Below, piece by piece: positions 1-8,050 of a DNA stretch of 37,455 bases. Each line of letters opens with the position of its first letter. Position 1 is the stretch's first letter. A program made the translations under genes and the position numbers. Under the pieces are notes generated by a model. It saw only the letters and a program-made list of their open reading frames with translations. It ran no database searches and was not told the DNA's origin. The DNA is taken from positions 1-37,455 of the forward strand of contig CAMWMS010000007.1 of NCBI GenBank assembly GCA_947175435.1, read 5' to 3'. Source of the DNA: an uncultured Lachnospiraceae bacterium (lineage in GTDB: Bacteria > Bacillota > Clostridia > Lachnospirales > Lachnospiraceae).

Positions 1-650
1 ACAAGCAGTATGCCATGTTTAAAGTATACCGGTTTGTTGCCTGTTGGCTGTACGGTTTTGCAACCGTCGGATTCTGGCTGCTTCTGACGCCGTTAGTCAC
101 GGGAATCTGGCTGAACGAAAGCTGGGAATTGGGGCAGATCGTGTTGACACTTATCCTGATCGATTTCTATTTCAAGGGCGGCAGAGTGGTTCTGGTGAAT
201 TTTAAAATTGCAGCGGGCGTGTTCGAGCAGGATAAATATCTGTCTCTGATTCAGGGAGCAGTGAATCTGGTCTTGTCGATTATCGGTATTAAGTATATCG
301 GGCTGGCGGGTGTATATGTAGGGACGGTGGTTTCCGGGGTGATGGCGAATCTGATCCAGCCCGGAATCATATATAGGAATTGTTTTGACAAGAATACATG
401 GTCTTATTTCAAGGATTCTGTTAAATATATTGGAGTGATTGCGGGGGTCGTGCTGTTAATGATTCCGGTGAAAGCTTTGGTCATGGCGCAGGTGAGTATC
501 GTCACATTTATTGTGATGGCGGCGGTGATTACGATTGCTTACAATCTGATTTTCTTCCTATTCTTTGGGAGAACGCGGGAATTTGCATATCTGTGGAATC
601 TGATTACGGGCAGGGTGCCGTTGTTGAAAAAGTTTAGCCGTAAAGGGTGA
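1..650 (+). CDS. Wzx-type oligosaccharide flippase, C-terminal part (5' end outside window)
   Basis: The reading frame is open from the first complete codon at base 3, so the Met at 15 in the ORF track is internal and the gene starts upstream. About 216 residues are visible, almost all hydrophobic, forming roughly five to six membrane segments with short basic loops and a basic tail (KKFSRKG). The phrase GLAGVYVGTVVSG, followed by a hydrophilic turn and more helices, is typical of the C-terminal half of Wzx/MATE-superfamily polysaccharide flippases. These move undecaprenyl-PP-linked repeat units across the membrane. A Wzy-like polymerase two genes downstream fits a Wzx/Wzy route. Family assignment is by pattern only; the N-terminal half, which would settle it, is missing. 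Confidence 0.8.
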   Translation, partial: KQYAMFKVYRFVACWLYGFATVGFWLLLTPLVTGIWLNESWELGQIVLTLILIDFYFKGGRVVLVNFKIAAGVFEQDKYLSLIQGAVNLVLSIIGIKYIGLAGVYVGTVVSGVMANLIQPGIIYRNCFDKNTWSYFKDSVKYIGVIAGVVLLMIPVKALVMAQVSIVTFIVMAAVITIAYNLIFFLFFGRTREFAYLWNLITGRVPLLKKFSRKG

Positions 651-730
651 TAGAAAAACCGGTTATTTCAGAACACAAATTTGCTTTTGAAGACGTCGGA
701 GCATGAGAGGGTTGTTGAGGAGGTGCGAAG

Positions 731-1825
731 GTGGCACAGGAAACAACAGGGAAACCGTATAGTAAAGTGAATAAGGAAGCGCTGGCGCAGACGGCCTGTC
801 GTGAGCTTATGATATACGGCTTGTGGGACGGAAAGACGAAAGTAAAAAGAGGGATCAGGAAATATATTCTGCGCCAAAACACTGCTCCGGAAGACTTAAT
901 TTTCTGGCCTACCGGACTGCTGGCGGCCGGGCTGTGGGATTACAGTCAGACGATGAATTCTGCAGCCGTTGAACAAGCGCTTGGTGCATACTATACAAGA
1001 TGGATGAAAAAGGGATGCCCTGTTTATTATCTGGATGACCTTCTGGCAGGGGAAACGCTGTTGTCCGCTTATATGATGTATACGGAGAGCGGACAGGGTA
1101 ACGGCATTGTCAATGAACAGAACGCGGATGCGTATCGGACTGCTATCGAGAAACTGGCGGACTTCGGAATGACATATCCGACAGATGAGATGGGGAGTTT
1201 TCCGTACCGGGCGGCACAGAATAATGGCTACGTGTTCGTGGATGCCATCGGACTGGCGTGCCCGTTCCTCTATCGGTATGGCATGGTGTATCAAAGAGCC
1301 GACGCTATGGAACTTGCGGTGAAGCAGATCGTTAATTTTGCGGCTTACGGCATGGACGGTTCTACGGGGCTTCCTTATCACGGCTATGCGGTGAATACCG
1401 GATACAAGTATGGTATTATAGGCTGGGGACGCGCGGTGGGATGGCTGCTTCGGGGCATGATCGGGTGTATGGTCAGTGAGTACGGGGGCGAGAGACTTAA
1501 GGATTCCTATATCGGTCTGGTGGATAGCGTACTGCCGTATCAGCATAAGGACGGATATTTTTCATGGCAGTTACAGGCAATGGACGGGCCGGTGGACACT
1601 TCAGCCACGGGGATGATCTGTGCGGCATTGGAACAGGGAATCAGGCTGCATATTCTGGAGGATCCGAAGTATGAGCAGGCATTGCAGACAGGCAGAAATG
1701 CGATATACAGGTCGGTCAGAGACGGGCAGGTGTATGACTGTTCCGGTGAATGCGAGGGTTTTGGTCAGTATCCGCAGCGTTACGGTGCGTATCCGTGGGC
1801 GCTTGGTCCGGTGCTACTATTGTAA
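731..1825 (+). CDS. GH88/GH105-like glycoside hydrolase
   Basis: A 364-residue protein starting with GTG behind a strong GAGGAGGT site six bases upstream. It looks like an (alpha/alpha)6-barrel unsaturated-glucuronyl/rhamnogalacturonyl hydrolase of the GH88/GH105 group (YteR/YesR type). Supporting patterns are VFVDAIGLACPFLYRYG near residue 168, with Asp171 as candidate catalytic acid, GLPYHGY near 213, and GRAVGWLLRGM near 233, which resembles the family's GRGNGW block. No signal peptide is visible, so it probably acts in the cytoplasm, unlike a secreted scavenging enzyme. In a glycan locus it might trim or edit an intermediate; that is inference. The protein ends in GPVLLL, close to the usual family end. 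Its stop codon abuts a fragment of the repeat element described below, so a few C-terminal residues may have been lost. Confidence 0.75.
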   Translation: MAQETTGKPYSKVNKEALAQTACRELMIYGLWDGKTKVKRGIRKYILRQNTAPEDLIFWPTGLLAAGLWDYSQTMNSAAVEQALGAYYTRWMKKGCPVYYLDDLLAGETLLSAYMMYTESGQGNGIVNEQNADAYRTAIEKLADFGMTYPTDEMGSFPYRAAQNNGYVFVDAIGLACPFLYRYGMVYQRADAMELAVKQIVNFAAYGMDGSTGLPYHGYAVNTGYKYGIIGWGRAVGWLLRGMIGCMVSEYGGERLKDSYIGLVDSVLPYQHKDGYFSWQLQAMDGPVDTSATGMICAALEQGIRLHILEDPKYEQALQTGRNAIYRSVRDGQVYDCSGECEGFGQYPQRYGAYPWALGPVLLL

Positions 1826-1852
1826 GGAGCGAAAGCGCAGCGGCGAAGATAT
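1823..1852 (+). repeat. Truncated copy (E3) of the 137-bp palindromic-arm element
   Basis: Bases 1826-1852 match the core end and inner arm of element E2 (reverse strand) at 26 of 27 positions, including AGCGAAAGCGCAGCG and CGAAGATAT. No matching left arm or remaining core is found upstream, where the hydrolase ORF lies. The hydrolase stop TAA (1823-1825) sits exactly at the edge of the match. This looks like a remnant left by deletion or recombination. It has the same orientation as E1. Confidence 0.7.
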
Positions 1853-1914
1853 GAATTTCGGCTGTGCCGACGATTTTGACAAGCCATGAAAAGTAACGAC
1901 AGGAGAGAGCGAGA

Positions 1915-3522
1915 ATGAATGAAAGATCACGTGGGATGATATCCGACAACAGTACAGAGCTCACATTGGCGGAGGCGTGTTATTTCGGTTTCTTTATACT
2001 GCTGTCCGTCACAAAAGGGCTGGGGCTTTACGAGGGGCAGAAGCTTTTTGAGCTGCTTGTGCTTCCGGCGCTTCTTCTCGGTATTGCGAAAATATTGATT
2101 ACCCCGTACACGAAGAGACAGTGGATCGTACAGATCCTGCTGCTTATTCTCACGGCAGTGGTTTTTTATAATTCCCATGAACGGGGAATACTTTTCCTTT
2201 CCTTCACGGTGCTTGGTATGAAGAATATTTCGGTCAAGAGAGTGTTCCATGTAGGTCTGTGGGTATGGTCGTTGTGCTCGATTGTGCTGAGTATTTTCTC
2301 TTTCTTTCGGCTGGAGCATACGGTTTACCGTGTGCATGCCAAGCTGGGGATGGGACATATTTTCAGGTGGAGCCTTGGGTTTTCGCATCCTAATATTCTG
2401 CATATTACTTATCTGGCGCTATGCGCATTTATTATCTATGAATTGGGAGAAAATTACAGGTTTCAACATTTTATATATATGATGGCGGGCAATGTGCTGG
2501 TGTTTCTCTACTCGATCAGTTACACGGGGTTCGGAATCGTGGCAGTGCTGCTTGCAGGATGTATGTATGTGCGGTTTCGACCGAAGTTTTGCATTGTGGA
2601 GAAGGCTTTTGCGAATCTGGTACTGCCGGTTTGTCTGATGTTGTCGTTTGTGGTTCCGTTTTATCTGTATGATCGCAAATGGGCATATTATGTCCAGAAA
2701 TTGAACTTCATGTTAAATACCAGAATCTGGCTTGCAGAGCAGTTCCTCAGATCGGAGTACAGGAGTCTGTTCGGGGCGGATATTTCCAAGATCGTGAAAT
2801 CCTCCATGACAATGGACAACTCCTATGTGTGGGGCTATATCAATTACGGGCTGGTTGCCTTCGTGATCATCATGATCGGTTATTTTGGTCTGTTATTCTA
2901 TACTACGTATAAGCAGCGGACGAGAGAGCTTGTGATCCTGATTTGTTTCCTGGGGGCAGGCTGGACGGAGCCGCTGTTGTTTAACACTTCTTTTAAGAAC
3001 GTTACGCTGATCTTTATGGGAAGTTTTCTTTTTCTGCAGAAGGAAGGGGCGCAGGAATACTGTCTGTTGCCACAGATGAGTCGGAGAGTTACGGTGCCAT
3101 TGGCAGGGTTGCCGGATCAATTGTGGAATAGGGTGCGTGACATTTGGACCCGGAATCGGGGCAAGGTCATCGGTATGACGGCGGCAGGTGCGGCGGTGGG
3201 CCTTATGTTGTGCGCGATCCTGTATAAGCCACCGGTCGGGTATGTGGTGCAGCGCTTCTATACGGATGGTCTTGAGGAAACTTCTGTATACGTGAAAAGC
3301 ATGGAAGATCCTGACTATGCGGGATGGAAGATCATGAACTATGCAGACAAGGACACGCCTATGCAGTTGGTGCAGGGACAGGCGGTACGGTTGGAGACAT
3401 GCAGATATTATGTGGGAAGCGCATTGATCGGAGGTTTTCTGGGAATGGCGGCAACCATGGCATATTACGGAGCGGTGAAAGGCGGCGGTCGAAGACGCAG
3501 TGCGACGGAGAGAGCACGCTGA
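1915..3522 (+). CDS. Wzy-like O-antigen/capsule polymerase with extra C-terminal membrane hairpin
   Basis: A 535-residue polytopic membrane protein with about ten or more hydrophobic segments over residues 20-375. It includes SLGFSHPNILH near 153 and a long external loop before DNSYVWGYINYGLVAF near 301, the arrangement of Wzy/WaaL-type O-antigen ligase-polymerases. Such enzymes polymerise lipid-linked repeat units outside the membrane. The unusual part is residues about 400-535: a basic cytoplasmic stretch, a membrane helix (418-437), an external loop of about 60 residues and a final helix (498-519) with a basic tail. That topology resembles a very short Wzz-type chain-length regulator. Start chosen at ATG 1915 with AGGAGAG upstream. 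Wzy assignment is by topology, because the family has little sequence conservation. Confidence 0.75.
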   Translation: MNERSRGMISDNSTELTLAEACYFGFFILLSVTKGLGLYEGQKLFELLVLPALLLGIAKILITPYTKRQWIVQILLLILTAVVFYNSHERGILFLSFTVLGMKNISVKRVFHVGLWVWSLCSIVLSIFSFFRLEHTVYRVHAKLGMGHIFRWSLGFSHPNILHITYLALCAFIIYELGENYRFQHFIYMMAGNVLVFLYSISYTGFGIVAVLLAGCMYVRFRPKFCIVEKAFANLVLPVCLMLSFVVPFYLYDRKWAYYVQKLNFMLNTRIWLAEQFLRSEYRSLFGADISKIVKSSMTMDNSYVWGYINYGLVAFVIIMIGYFGLLFYTTYKQRTRELVILICFLGAGWTEPLLFNTSFKNVTLIFMGSFLFLQKEGAQEYCLLPQMSRRVTVPLAGLPDQLWNRVRDIWTRNRGKVIGMTAAGAAVGLMLCAILYKPPVGYVVQRFYTDGLEETSVYVKSMEDPDYAGWKIMNYADKDTPMQLVQGQAVRLETCRYYVGSALIGGFLGMAATMAYYGAVKGGGRRRSATERAR

Positions 3523-3560
3523 CTGGGTGGATGTGAAACGATTACGGAGTGGAGGAAAAC

Positions 3561-5486
3561 GTGAGCAAAGATAATCTGGAATACTGTACAATATTAAAGA
3601 CGAACATTAACGTCACCGATATGGATAAAACGATAGAATATATCACAGGTAATCTTGAGGCATTGCGAGGTGATTACATCTGTGTCTCTAACGTGCATAC
3701 GACGGTGATGGCATTTCGGGACGAGGAGTACCGCAAGGTACAGAACAGCGGCGCCATGGCGCTGCCAGACGGTCAGCCGCTGTCGATTGTCAGCCGCCGC
3801 CGGGGGCATGCGCAGGCTAAGCGTGTGCCGGGACCGGATCTGCTGCCTGCTATTTTAAATCTGTCTCAGGAAAAGGGATATACCCATTATTTCTACGGCA
3901 GCACGAAGAGCACGCTGGAACAGCTTAAGAAAGCCGTCTTGGGCAAGTATCCGAAAGTAAAGATCGTAGGTATGTATGCGCCGCCTTTTCGGGAACTTAC
4001 CGGGGAGGAGGACGAGGAGATTACTCGCAGGATCAATGACAGTGGCGCAGATTTTGTCTGGGTAGCGCTCGGAGCGCCCAAGCAGGAAAGGTGGATGTAT
4101 GAGCACAGAGGCAGAGTCGGCGGTCTTATGATTGGTGTGGGAGCCGCTTTTGACTTTATTGCGGGCACCGTGAAACGTGCCCCGATGTGGATGCAGAAGC
4201 TCTGTCTGGAATGGGTTTTTCGCATTATGCAGGATCCGAAACGGATGATTCCGCGCTATCTGAACACGAACTTTGCATTTCTTTATTACGTTCATAAGGA
4301 AAGTAAAGAGCAGCGTGGAAAGCGTGGGAAGAAGCTTCGCATCGCTATGATCGGACACAAAAGAATACCGTCCAGAGAGGGCGGCGTCGAGATTGTGGTG
4401 GAGGAGCTTGCCGTGCGCATGGCAGCTTTGGGACATCGTGTGGAGGCTTACAACCGCTATGGGCACCATGTATCCGGTAAGAAGTATGATCAGGAATACG
4501 GATGGAAAGGCAGGAAGTTTTATAAAGGCGTCAGGGTGTATATTATTCCGACATTCAGAAGCAGCAGCCTGAATGCCATTGTCTACAGCTTCTTTGCCAC
4601 GATCAGGGCGTTATTTGGCAGGTATGATGTTCTGCACTATCATGCAGAGGGGCCCTGTGCTATGCTGTGGCTGCCGAAGCTTTTTCACAGGCGGATCGTG
4701 GTGACTGTCCATGGACTGGACTGGCAGAGGGCGAAGTGGGGCAATCTCGCCTCCTATGTGATTAAATTCGGTGAGAAGATGGCGGCGAAATACGCCGATG
4801 AGGTGATCGTGCTGTCCGAGAATGTACAGAAATATTTTGCGGATACTTATCACAGAAAAGTTACCTATATTCCCAACGGAATCAGCAGACCTGCGCTGCG
4901 TGAGGCACAGATGATCACGGAGAAATACGGGCTTAAGAAAGGCGGATATCTGTTATCGTTAGGGCGGATCGTACCGGAGAAAGGGCTTCACTATCTGATT
5001 GAGGCTTTTGCGAAGATCGATACGGACATGAAGTTGGTGATAGCCGGCGGCAACAGCCATGCAGTGGAATATATGGAACGAATCCATCGGATGGCGGCAC
5101 AGGATGACCGCATTATCATGACCGATTTCGTGCAGGGGCAGATGTTGGAAGAATTGTACTCCAACGCCTATGCTTTTGTGCTGCCCAGTGATGTGGAAGG
5201 AATGGCGCTTACGTTGTTAGAGGCGATGAGTTTCGGCAACTGCTGTCTTGTCAGCGATATATGTGAAAACACGGAAGTGGTGGAGGATAAGGCGTTCGTG
5301 TTCCGTAAAGGAGATACGAAGGATCTGCGTCAGAAGCTCCAATACATGCTGGCGCATCCGGAAATTGTACATGAGTATGGCGCGCAGAGTGCGGATTTCA
5401 TCTGCGGAAAATATAATTGGGACGAGGTTGTGGGTGAGACGATCAAGCTGTACCGCGGGGAGTTGAGCGGAGCGGACGAAGGTTAG
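3561..5486 (+). CDS. Bifunctional glycosyltransferase: GT26 (WecG/TagA/CpsF) fused to GT4
   Basis: A 641-residue fusion. Residues about 4-246 are a WecG/TagA/CpsF (GT26) domain: ICVSNVHTTVMA, PDGQPL near 70, GAPKQERWM near 171, and MIGVGAAFDFIAGTVKRAP before the C-terminal amphipathic stretch. A basic linker (EQRGKRGKK) leads to a GT4 domain of DUF1972 type starting IAMIGHKRIPSREGGVE near 261. That domain has VVTVHGLDW, YIPNGI and the E-x7-E region DVEGMALTLLEAMSFGN. GT26 enzymes add the second sugar to polyprenyl-PP-GlcNAc-type acceptors; the GT4 domain may add the next one. The ORF track begins at GTG 3549, but the GGAGG at 3551-3555 lies inside that extension and is ideally spaced for GTG 3561, so I use 3561. 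I see no frameshift joining two genes; the fusion is one uninterrupted frame. Confidence 0.88.
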   Translation: MSKDNLEYCTILKTNINVTDMDKTIEYITGNLEALRGDYICVSNVHTTVMAFRDEEYRKVQNSGAMALPDGQPLSIVSRRRGHAQAKRVPGPDLLPAILNLSQEKGYTHYFYGSTKSTLEQLKKAVLGKYPKVKIVGMYAPPFRELTGEEDEEITRRINDSGADFVWVALGAPKQERWMYEHRGRVGGLMIGVGAAFDFIAGTVKRAPMWMQKLCLEWVFRIMQDPKRMIPRYLNTNFAFLYYVHKESKEQRGKRGKKLRIAMIGHKRIPSREGGVEIVVEELAVRMAALGHRVEAYNRYGHHVSGKKYDQEYGWKGRKFYKGVRVYIIPTFRSSSLNAIVYSFFATIRALFGRYDVLHYHAEGPCAMLWLPKLFHRRIVVTVHGLDWQRAKWGNLASYVIKFGEKMAAKYADEVIVLSENVQKYFADTYHRKVTYIPNGISRPALREAQMITEKYGLKKGGYLLSLGRIVPEKGLHYLIEAFAKIDTDMKLVIAGGNSHAVEYMERIHRMAAQDDRIIMTDFVQGQMLEELYSNAYAFVLPSDVEGMALTLLEAMSFGNCCLVSDICENTEVVEDKAFVFRKGDTKDLRQKLQYMLAHPEIVHEYGAQSADFICGKYNWDEVVGETIKLYRGELSGADEG

Positions 5487-5511
5487 GAATGATCAGAAAA
5501 CGGAGCCGGAT

Positions 5512-6792
5512 ATGAAAATATTAATGGTAAACAAATTTCTCCACCCCAACGGTGGATCGGAGACATATATATTTAAGCTGGGAGAACAACTGCAAAAAAC
5601 AGGGCATGCGGTACAGTTCTTCGGCATGGAGCATAAGGGACGAATCGTGGGAAACCGTGCCGGAATCTACACATCGGATATGGATTTCCACAGTGGCGGC
5701 TTAAAGAAGCTGCTTTATCCGCTGCGCATTGTTTACTCTGTGGAGGCTAAGAAAAAGATGCGTCTCGTACTGGAGGATTTTAGACCAGATGTGGTGCATC
5801 TGAATAATATCAACTTTCAATTGACTCCTTCGGTTATTTATGCTGTCCGTGCTTATGAGAAGAAGTATGACAGGCATGTGAGGATCGTGTATACCGCACA
5901 CGACTATCAATGGGTATGCCCGAATCATATGATGCGGGTGCCGTCTACCGGGGAGATCTGCTTTGCATGTCGCGGCGGTGATTTTATGCAGTGCAGCAAG
6001 AGACGCTGTATCCATGATTCCGGGATGAAGAGTCTGCTCGGCACTATTGAGGCGAAATATTATGCGAAGCGAAAGACTTACGGTATGGTGGATGTGATCG
6101 TGTGTCCCAGCGAATTTATGAAGAAACAGCTTGACACAGACCCGCTGCTCGCGGATAAGACGGTTATGATGCACAATTTTATTGAGAGAGACAGCGGAAA
6201 GGCAGATCATATAGAGAAGCCGTATGAAGGCTCCGTGAGCAGTGCCGAGACAGAAGAAAATAAGGTCGGACAGAATGACGGGGATGAAAAAAGTAAAGAC
6301 TATGTATTGTACTTCGGCCGCTTCTCGGAGGAAAAGGGTACGGAAACTCTGCTAATGGCATGCAGTGCGCTGCCGGATATTCCCTTTATCTTTGCGGGAA
6401 CGGGACCGCTGGAGGAAAAAGTGAATCAGATCCCCAATGTGGAGAACCGGGGATTTGTGACCGGAGAAGAGCTGCGTAGTCTGATTGCGGGAGCCCGTTT
6501 CAGCGTATATCCTTCCGAGTGGTATGAGAACTGTCCTTTTTCGGTAATGGAGTCCCAGATGTATGGGACGCCGGTGCTTGTCTCCGACCTGGGCGGTGCT
6601 CCGGAACTGGTGCAGGCGGGTAGAACGGGAGATCTGTTCAGGGGCGGTGATATACAAGAATTGACAGAGCATATCAGAACCCTCTGGAATGATCCGGCAT
6701 TGTGCCGGGAGTACAGTGAAAACTGTAAGAATATAAATTTTGACACAGTGGAAGAATATTGTGATAAAATGGTGAAGAATATATATGCATAA
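5512..6792 (+). CDS. Glycosyltransferase family 4
   Basis: A 426-residue GT-B enzyme. The N-terminal Rossmann half begins MKILMVNKFLHPNGGSETY with the glycine-rich acceptor loop. A cysteine-containing stretch (VCPNHMM, CFACRGGDFMQCSKRRC) sits near residues 135-165, as in GT4 proteins that carry a small cysteine cluster. The C-terminal half has VLYFGRFSEEKGTETL and ENCPFSVMESQMYGTPV, the nucleotide-sugar binding E-x7-E block. A hydrophilic, low-complexity insertion (about residues 235-258, rich in E, D, K) separates the halves. It is the last gene before the long gap that holds element E1. Donor and acceptor cannot be read from the sequence. Confidence 0.87.
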   Translation: MKILMVNKFLHPNGGSETYIFKLGEQLQKTGHAVQFFGMEHKGRIVGNRAGIYTSDMDFHSGGLKKLLYPLRIVYSVEAKKKMRLVLEDFRPDVVHLNNINFQLTPSVIYAVRAYEKKYDRHVRIVYTAHDYQWVCPNHMMRVPSTGEICFACRGGDFMQCSKRRCIHDSGMKSLLGTIEAKYYAKRKTYGMVDVIVCPSEFMKKQLDTDPLLADKTVMMHNFIERDSGKADHIEKPYEGSVSSAETEENKVGQNDGDEKSKDYVLYFGRFSEEKGTETLLMACSALPDIPFIFAGTGPLEEKVNQIPNVENRGFVTGEELRSLIAGARFSVYPSEWYENCPFSVMESQMYGTPVLVSDLGGAPELVQAGRTGDLFRGGDIQELTEHIRTLWNDPALCREYSENCKNINFDTVEEYCDKMVKNIYA

Positions 6793-6845
6793 GAATGGCA
6801 CTGTGTAATACTTATGATTTTACTCTACAGCTAACCAATGCATTA

Positions 6846-6982
6846 GCTCGATCTGCGGTTAATTTCTTAAGGAGCCCCTTAAAAAGCGTCTGCACTTAGC
6901 GAGGTTTTTCACGAGCTTAGTGTCAGCTACGCTTTTTACGGAGCGGGAGCGAGGCGACGAAGAAATTAACCGCAGGTCGAGC
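6846..6982 (+). repeat. 137-bp palindromic-arm element, copy E1
   Basis: The element lies in the 259-bp gap between a GT4 gene and the radical SAM gene. Arms at 6846-6868 and 6960-6982 are 23 bp each and pair at 22 of 23 positions; the exception is T-G, a wobble in RNA. Both ends read GCTC...GAGC. The 91-nt core (6869-6959) contains further inverted repeats: AAGG/CCTT, AAAAAGCGT/ACGCTTTTT, and CACTTAGC against GCTTAGTG with one mismatch. The core is 81% identical (74/91, no gaps) to copy E2 in reverse orientation. There is no T tract after the hairpin and no obvious target-site duplication. The flanks (6793-6845 and 6983-7051) hold nothing else I recognise except a small CTTGC-GAA-GCAAG hairpin near 7010. 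Confidence 0.9.
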
Positions 6983-7051
6983 GGACCTTTATAGAACAAG
7001 TGTGCAACTTGCGAAGCAAGCAGCCTACAATATAGATTGGAGATAACTTTC

Positions 7052-8050
7052 ATGTCAAGAAGAACCCTATACGGCACAGTCATCGTAACCTATCGATGCA
7101 ATGCCCACTGCAATATGTGTGACTGCTTCAAGGATCCCACCAGACCGGAGGAGGAGATCACACTGGAAGATATCAAGAAGCTGCCGGAGATGGCATTTAC
7201 CAATATCACGGGCGGGGAGCCTTTTATCAGGCAGGACATTCCCGACATTGTGCGTGAGCTTTACAAGAAATCTGACCGGATTGTCATATCTACCAATGGC
7301 TATTTTACGGAGCGGATCATCGCCCTGTGCAGACAATTTCCGAAAGTGGGAATCCGCATCAGCATCGAAGGGCTGCAGCAGACAAATGATGCGATCCGCG
7401 GTATCCCCGACGGTTTCAACAGGGGCTATAATACACTGAAGACGCTGGTGGAGATGAAACACCCGGATGTGGGATTCGGCATGACGGTGCAGGATATGAA
7501 CTGTGAAGATCTGGTGCCGCTTTACAATATCGCCAACGATATGGGCATGGAGTTTGCTACAGCCACGCTGCATAATTCTTTTTATTTCAGAAAGACTGAT
7601 AACAAGATTGATGATAAATATAAAGTGGCGCAGAATTTTGAGAAGCTAATCAATGAGCTGTTAAAGAGCCGTTCGCCTAAGAAGTGGTTCCGGGCATATT
7701 TCAACCACGGATTAATAAACTATATTTACGGCAACAAAAGGCTTCTGCCCTGTGACATGTCCAAAAATGCTTTTTTTATTGATCCGTTCTGCGATGTCAT
7801 TCCTTGTAACGGCATGGAGAAGAAGGCTGTGATGGGCAATCTGCGTGAGAAGAGCTGGGACGAGTTGTGGAATTCTCCACAGGCGCAGAAGGTCAGGGAG
7901 TGTACGAGAAACTGTGACAGAAACTGCTGGATGATCGGTTCCGCGTCGCCGGCGATGCATAAATATATCTGGGTACCCGCATGGTGGGTTGTGAAGCATA
8001 AATTCTTAAAGGGCGGTAAATACAGTTTGAAGGAGAATAAGTTTATATGA
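7052..8050 (+). CDS. Radical SAM protein with SPASM-like C-terminal domain
   Basis: A 332-residue protein with the radical SAM cluster motif CNAHCNMC (Cys16, Cys20, Cys23), followed by NITGGEPF, the GGE S-adenosylmethionine-binding motif. STNGYF and RISIEG mark later strands of the partial TIM barrel. The C-terminal part has cysteines in LPCDMSK, FCDVIPCNGM and CTRNCDRNC, plus MGNLREKSWDELWNS, the usual signature of a SPASM/twitch auxiliary-cluster domain. The start is ATG 7052, since GGAGA at 7039-7043 overlaps the upstream TTG proposed in the ORF track. It is first in the block after element E1 and overlaps the next gene by 4 bp (ATGA), so it is co-transcribed with glycosyltransferases. Substrate unknown; a sugar, lipid carrier or peptide modification are all possible. 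Confidence 0.85.
   Translation: MSRRTLYGTVIVTYRCNAHCNMCDCFKDPTRPEEEITLEDIKKLPEMAFTNITGGEPFIRQDIPDIVRELYKKSDRIVISTNGYFTERIIALCRQFPKVGIRISIEGLQQTNDAIRGIPDGFNRGYNTLKTLVEMKHPDVGFGMTVQDMNCEDLVPLYNIANDMGMEFATATLHNSFYFRKTDNKIDDKYKVAQNFEKLINELLKSRSPKKWFRAYFNHGLINYIYGNKRLLPCDMSKNAFFIDPFCDVIPCNGMEKKAVMGNLREKSWDELWNSPQAQKVRECTRNCDRNCWMIGSASPAMHKYIWVPAWWVVKHKFLKGGKYSLKENKFI

Noticed and set aside
5464-5482. GAGCGGAGCGGACGAAG at the end of the GT26-GT4 gene as another element fragment
   Set aside because: It resembles the core end (GGAGCGAGGCGACGAAG in E1) but needs gaps to align and lies inside the coding region; too short to separate from chance.
6846-6982. E1 and E2 as intrinsic terminators
   Set aside because: Both can form very strong hairpins, but neither is followed by a T tract on either strand (E1 is followed by GGACCTTTATAG, E2 by TGGTTTGTGG), and the 91-nt loop is far larger than terminator loops.
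6846-6982. E1/E2 as a CRISPR array or insertion-sequence remnant with transposase
   Set aside because: There is no repeated spacer pattern, no transposase reading frame, and no clear target-site duplication at either copy.
6859-7083. 74-residue minus-strand ORF over E1 as a gene
   Set aside because: Its conserved part is simply the element core read in one frame. It has no ribosome site, and the matching E2 frame uses a different upstream context.
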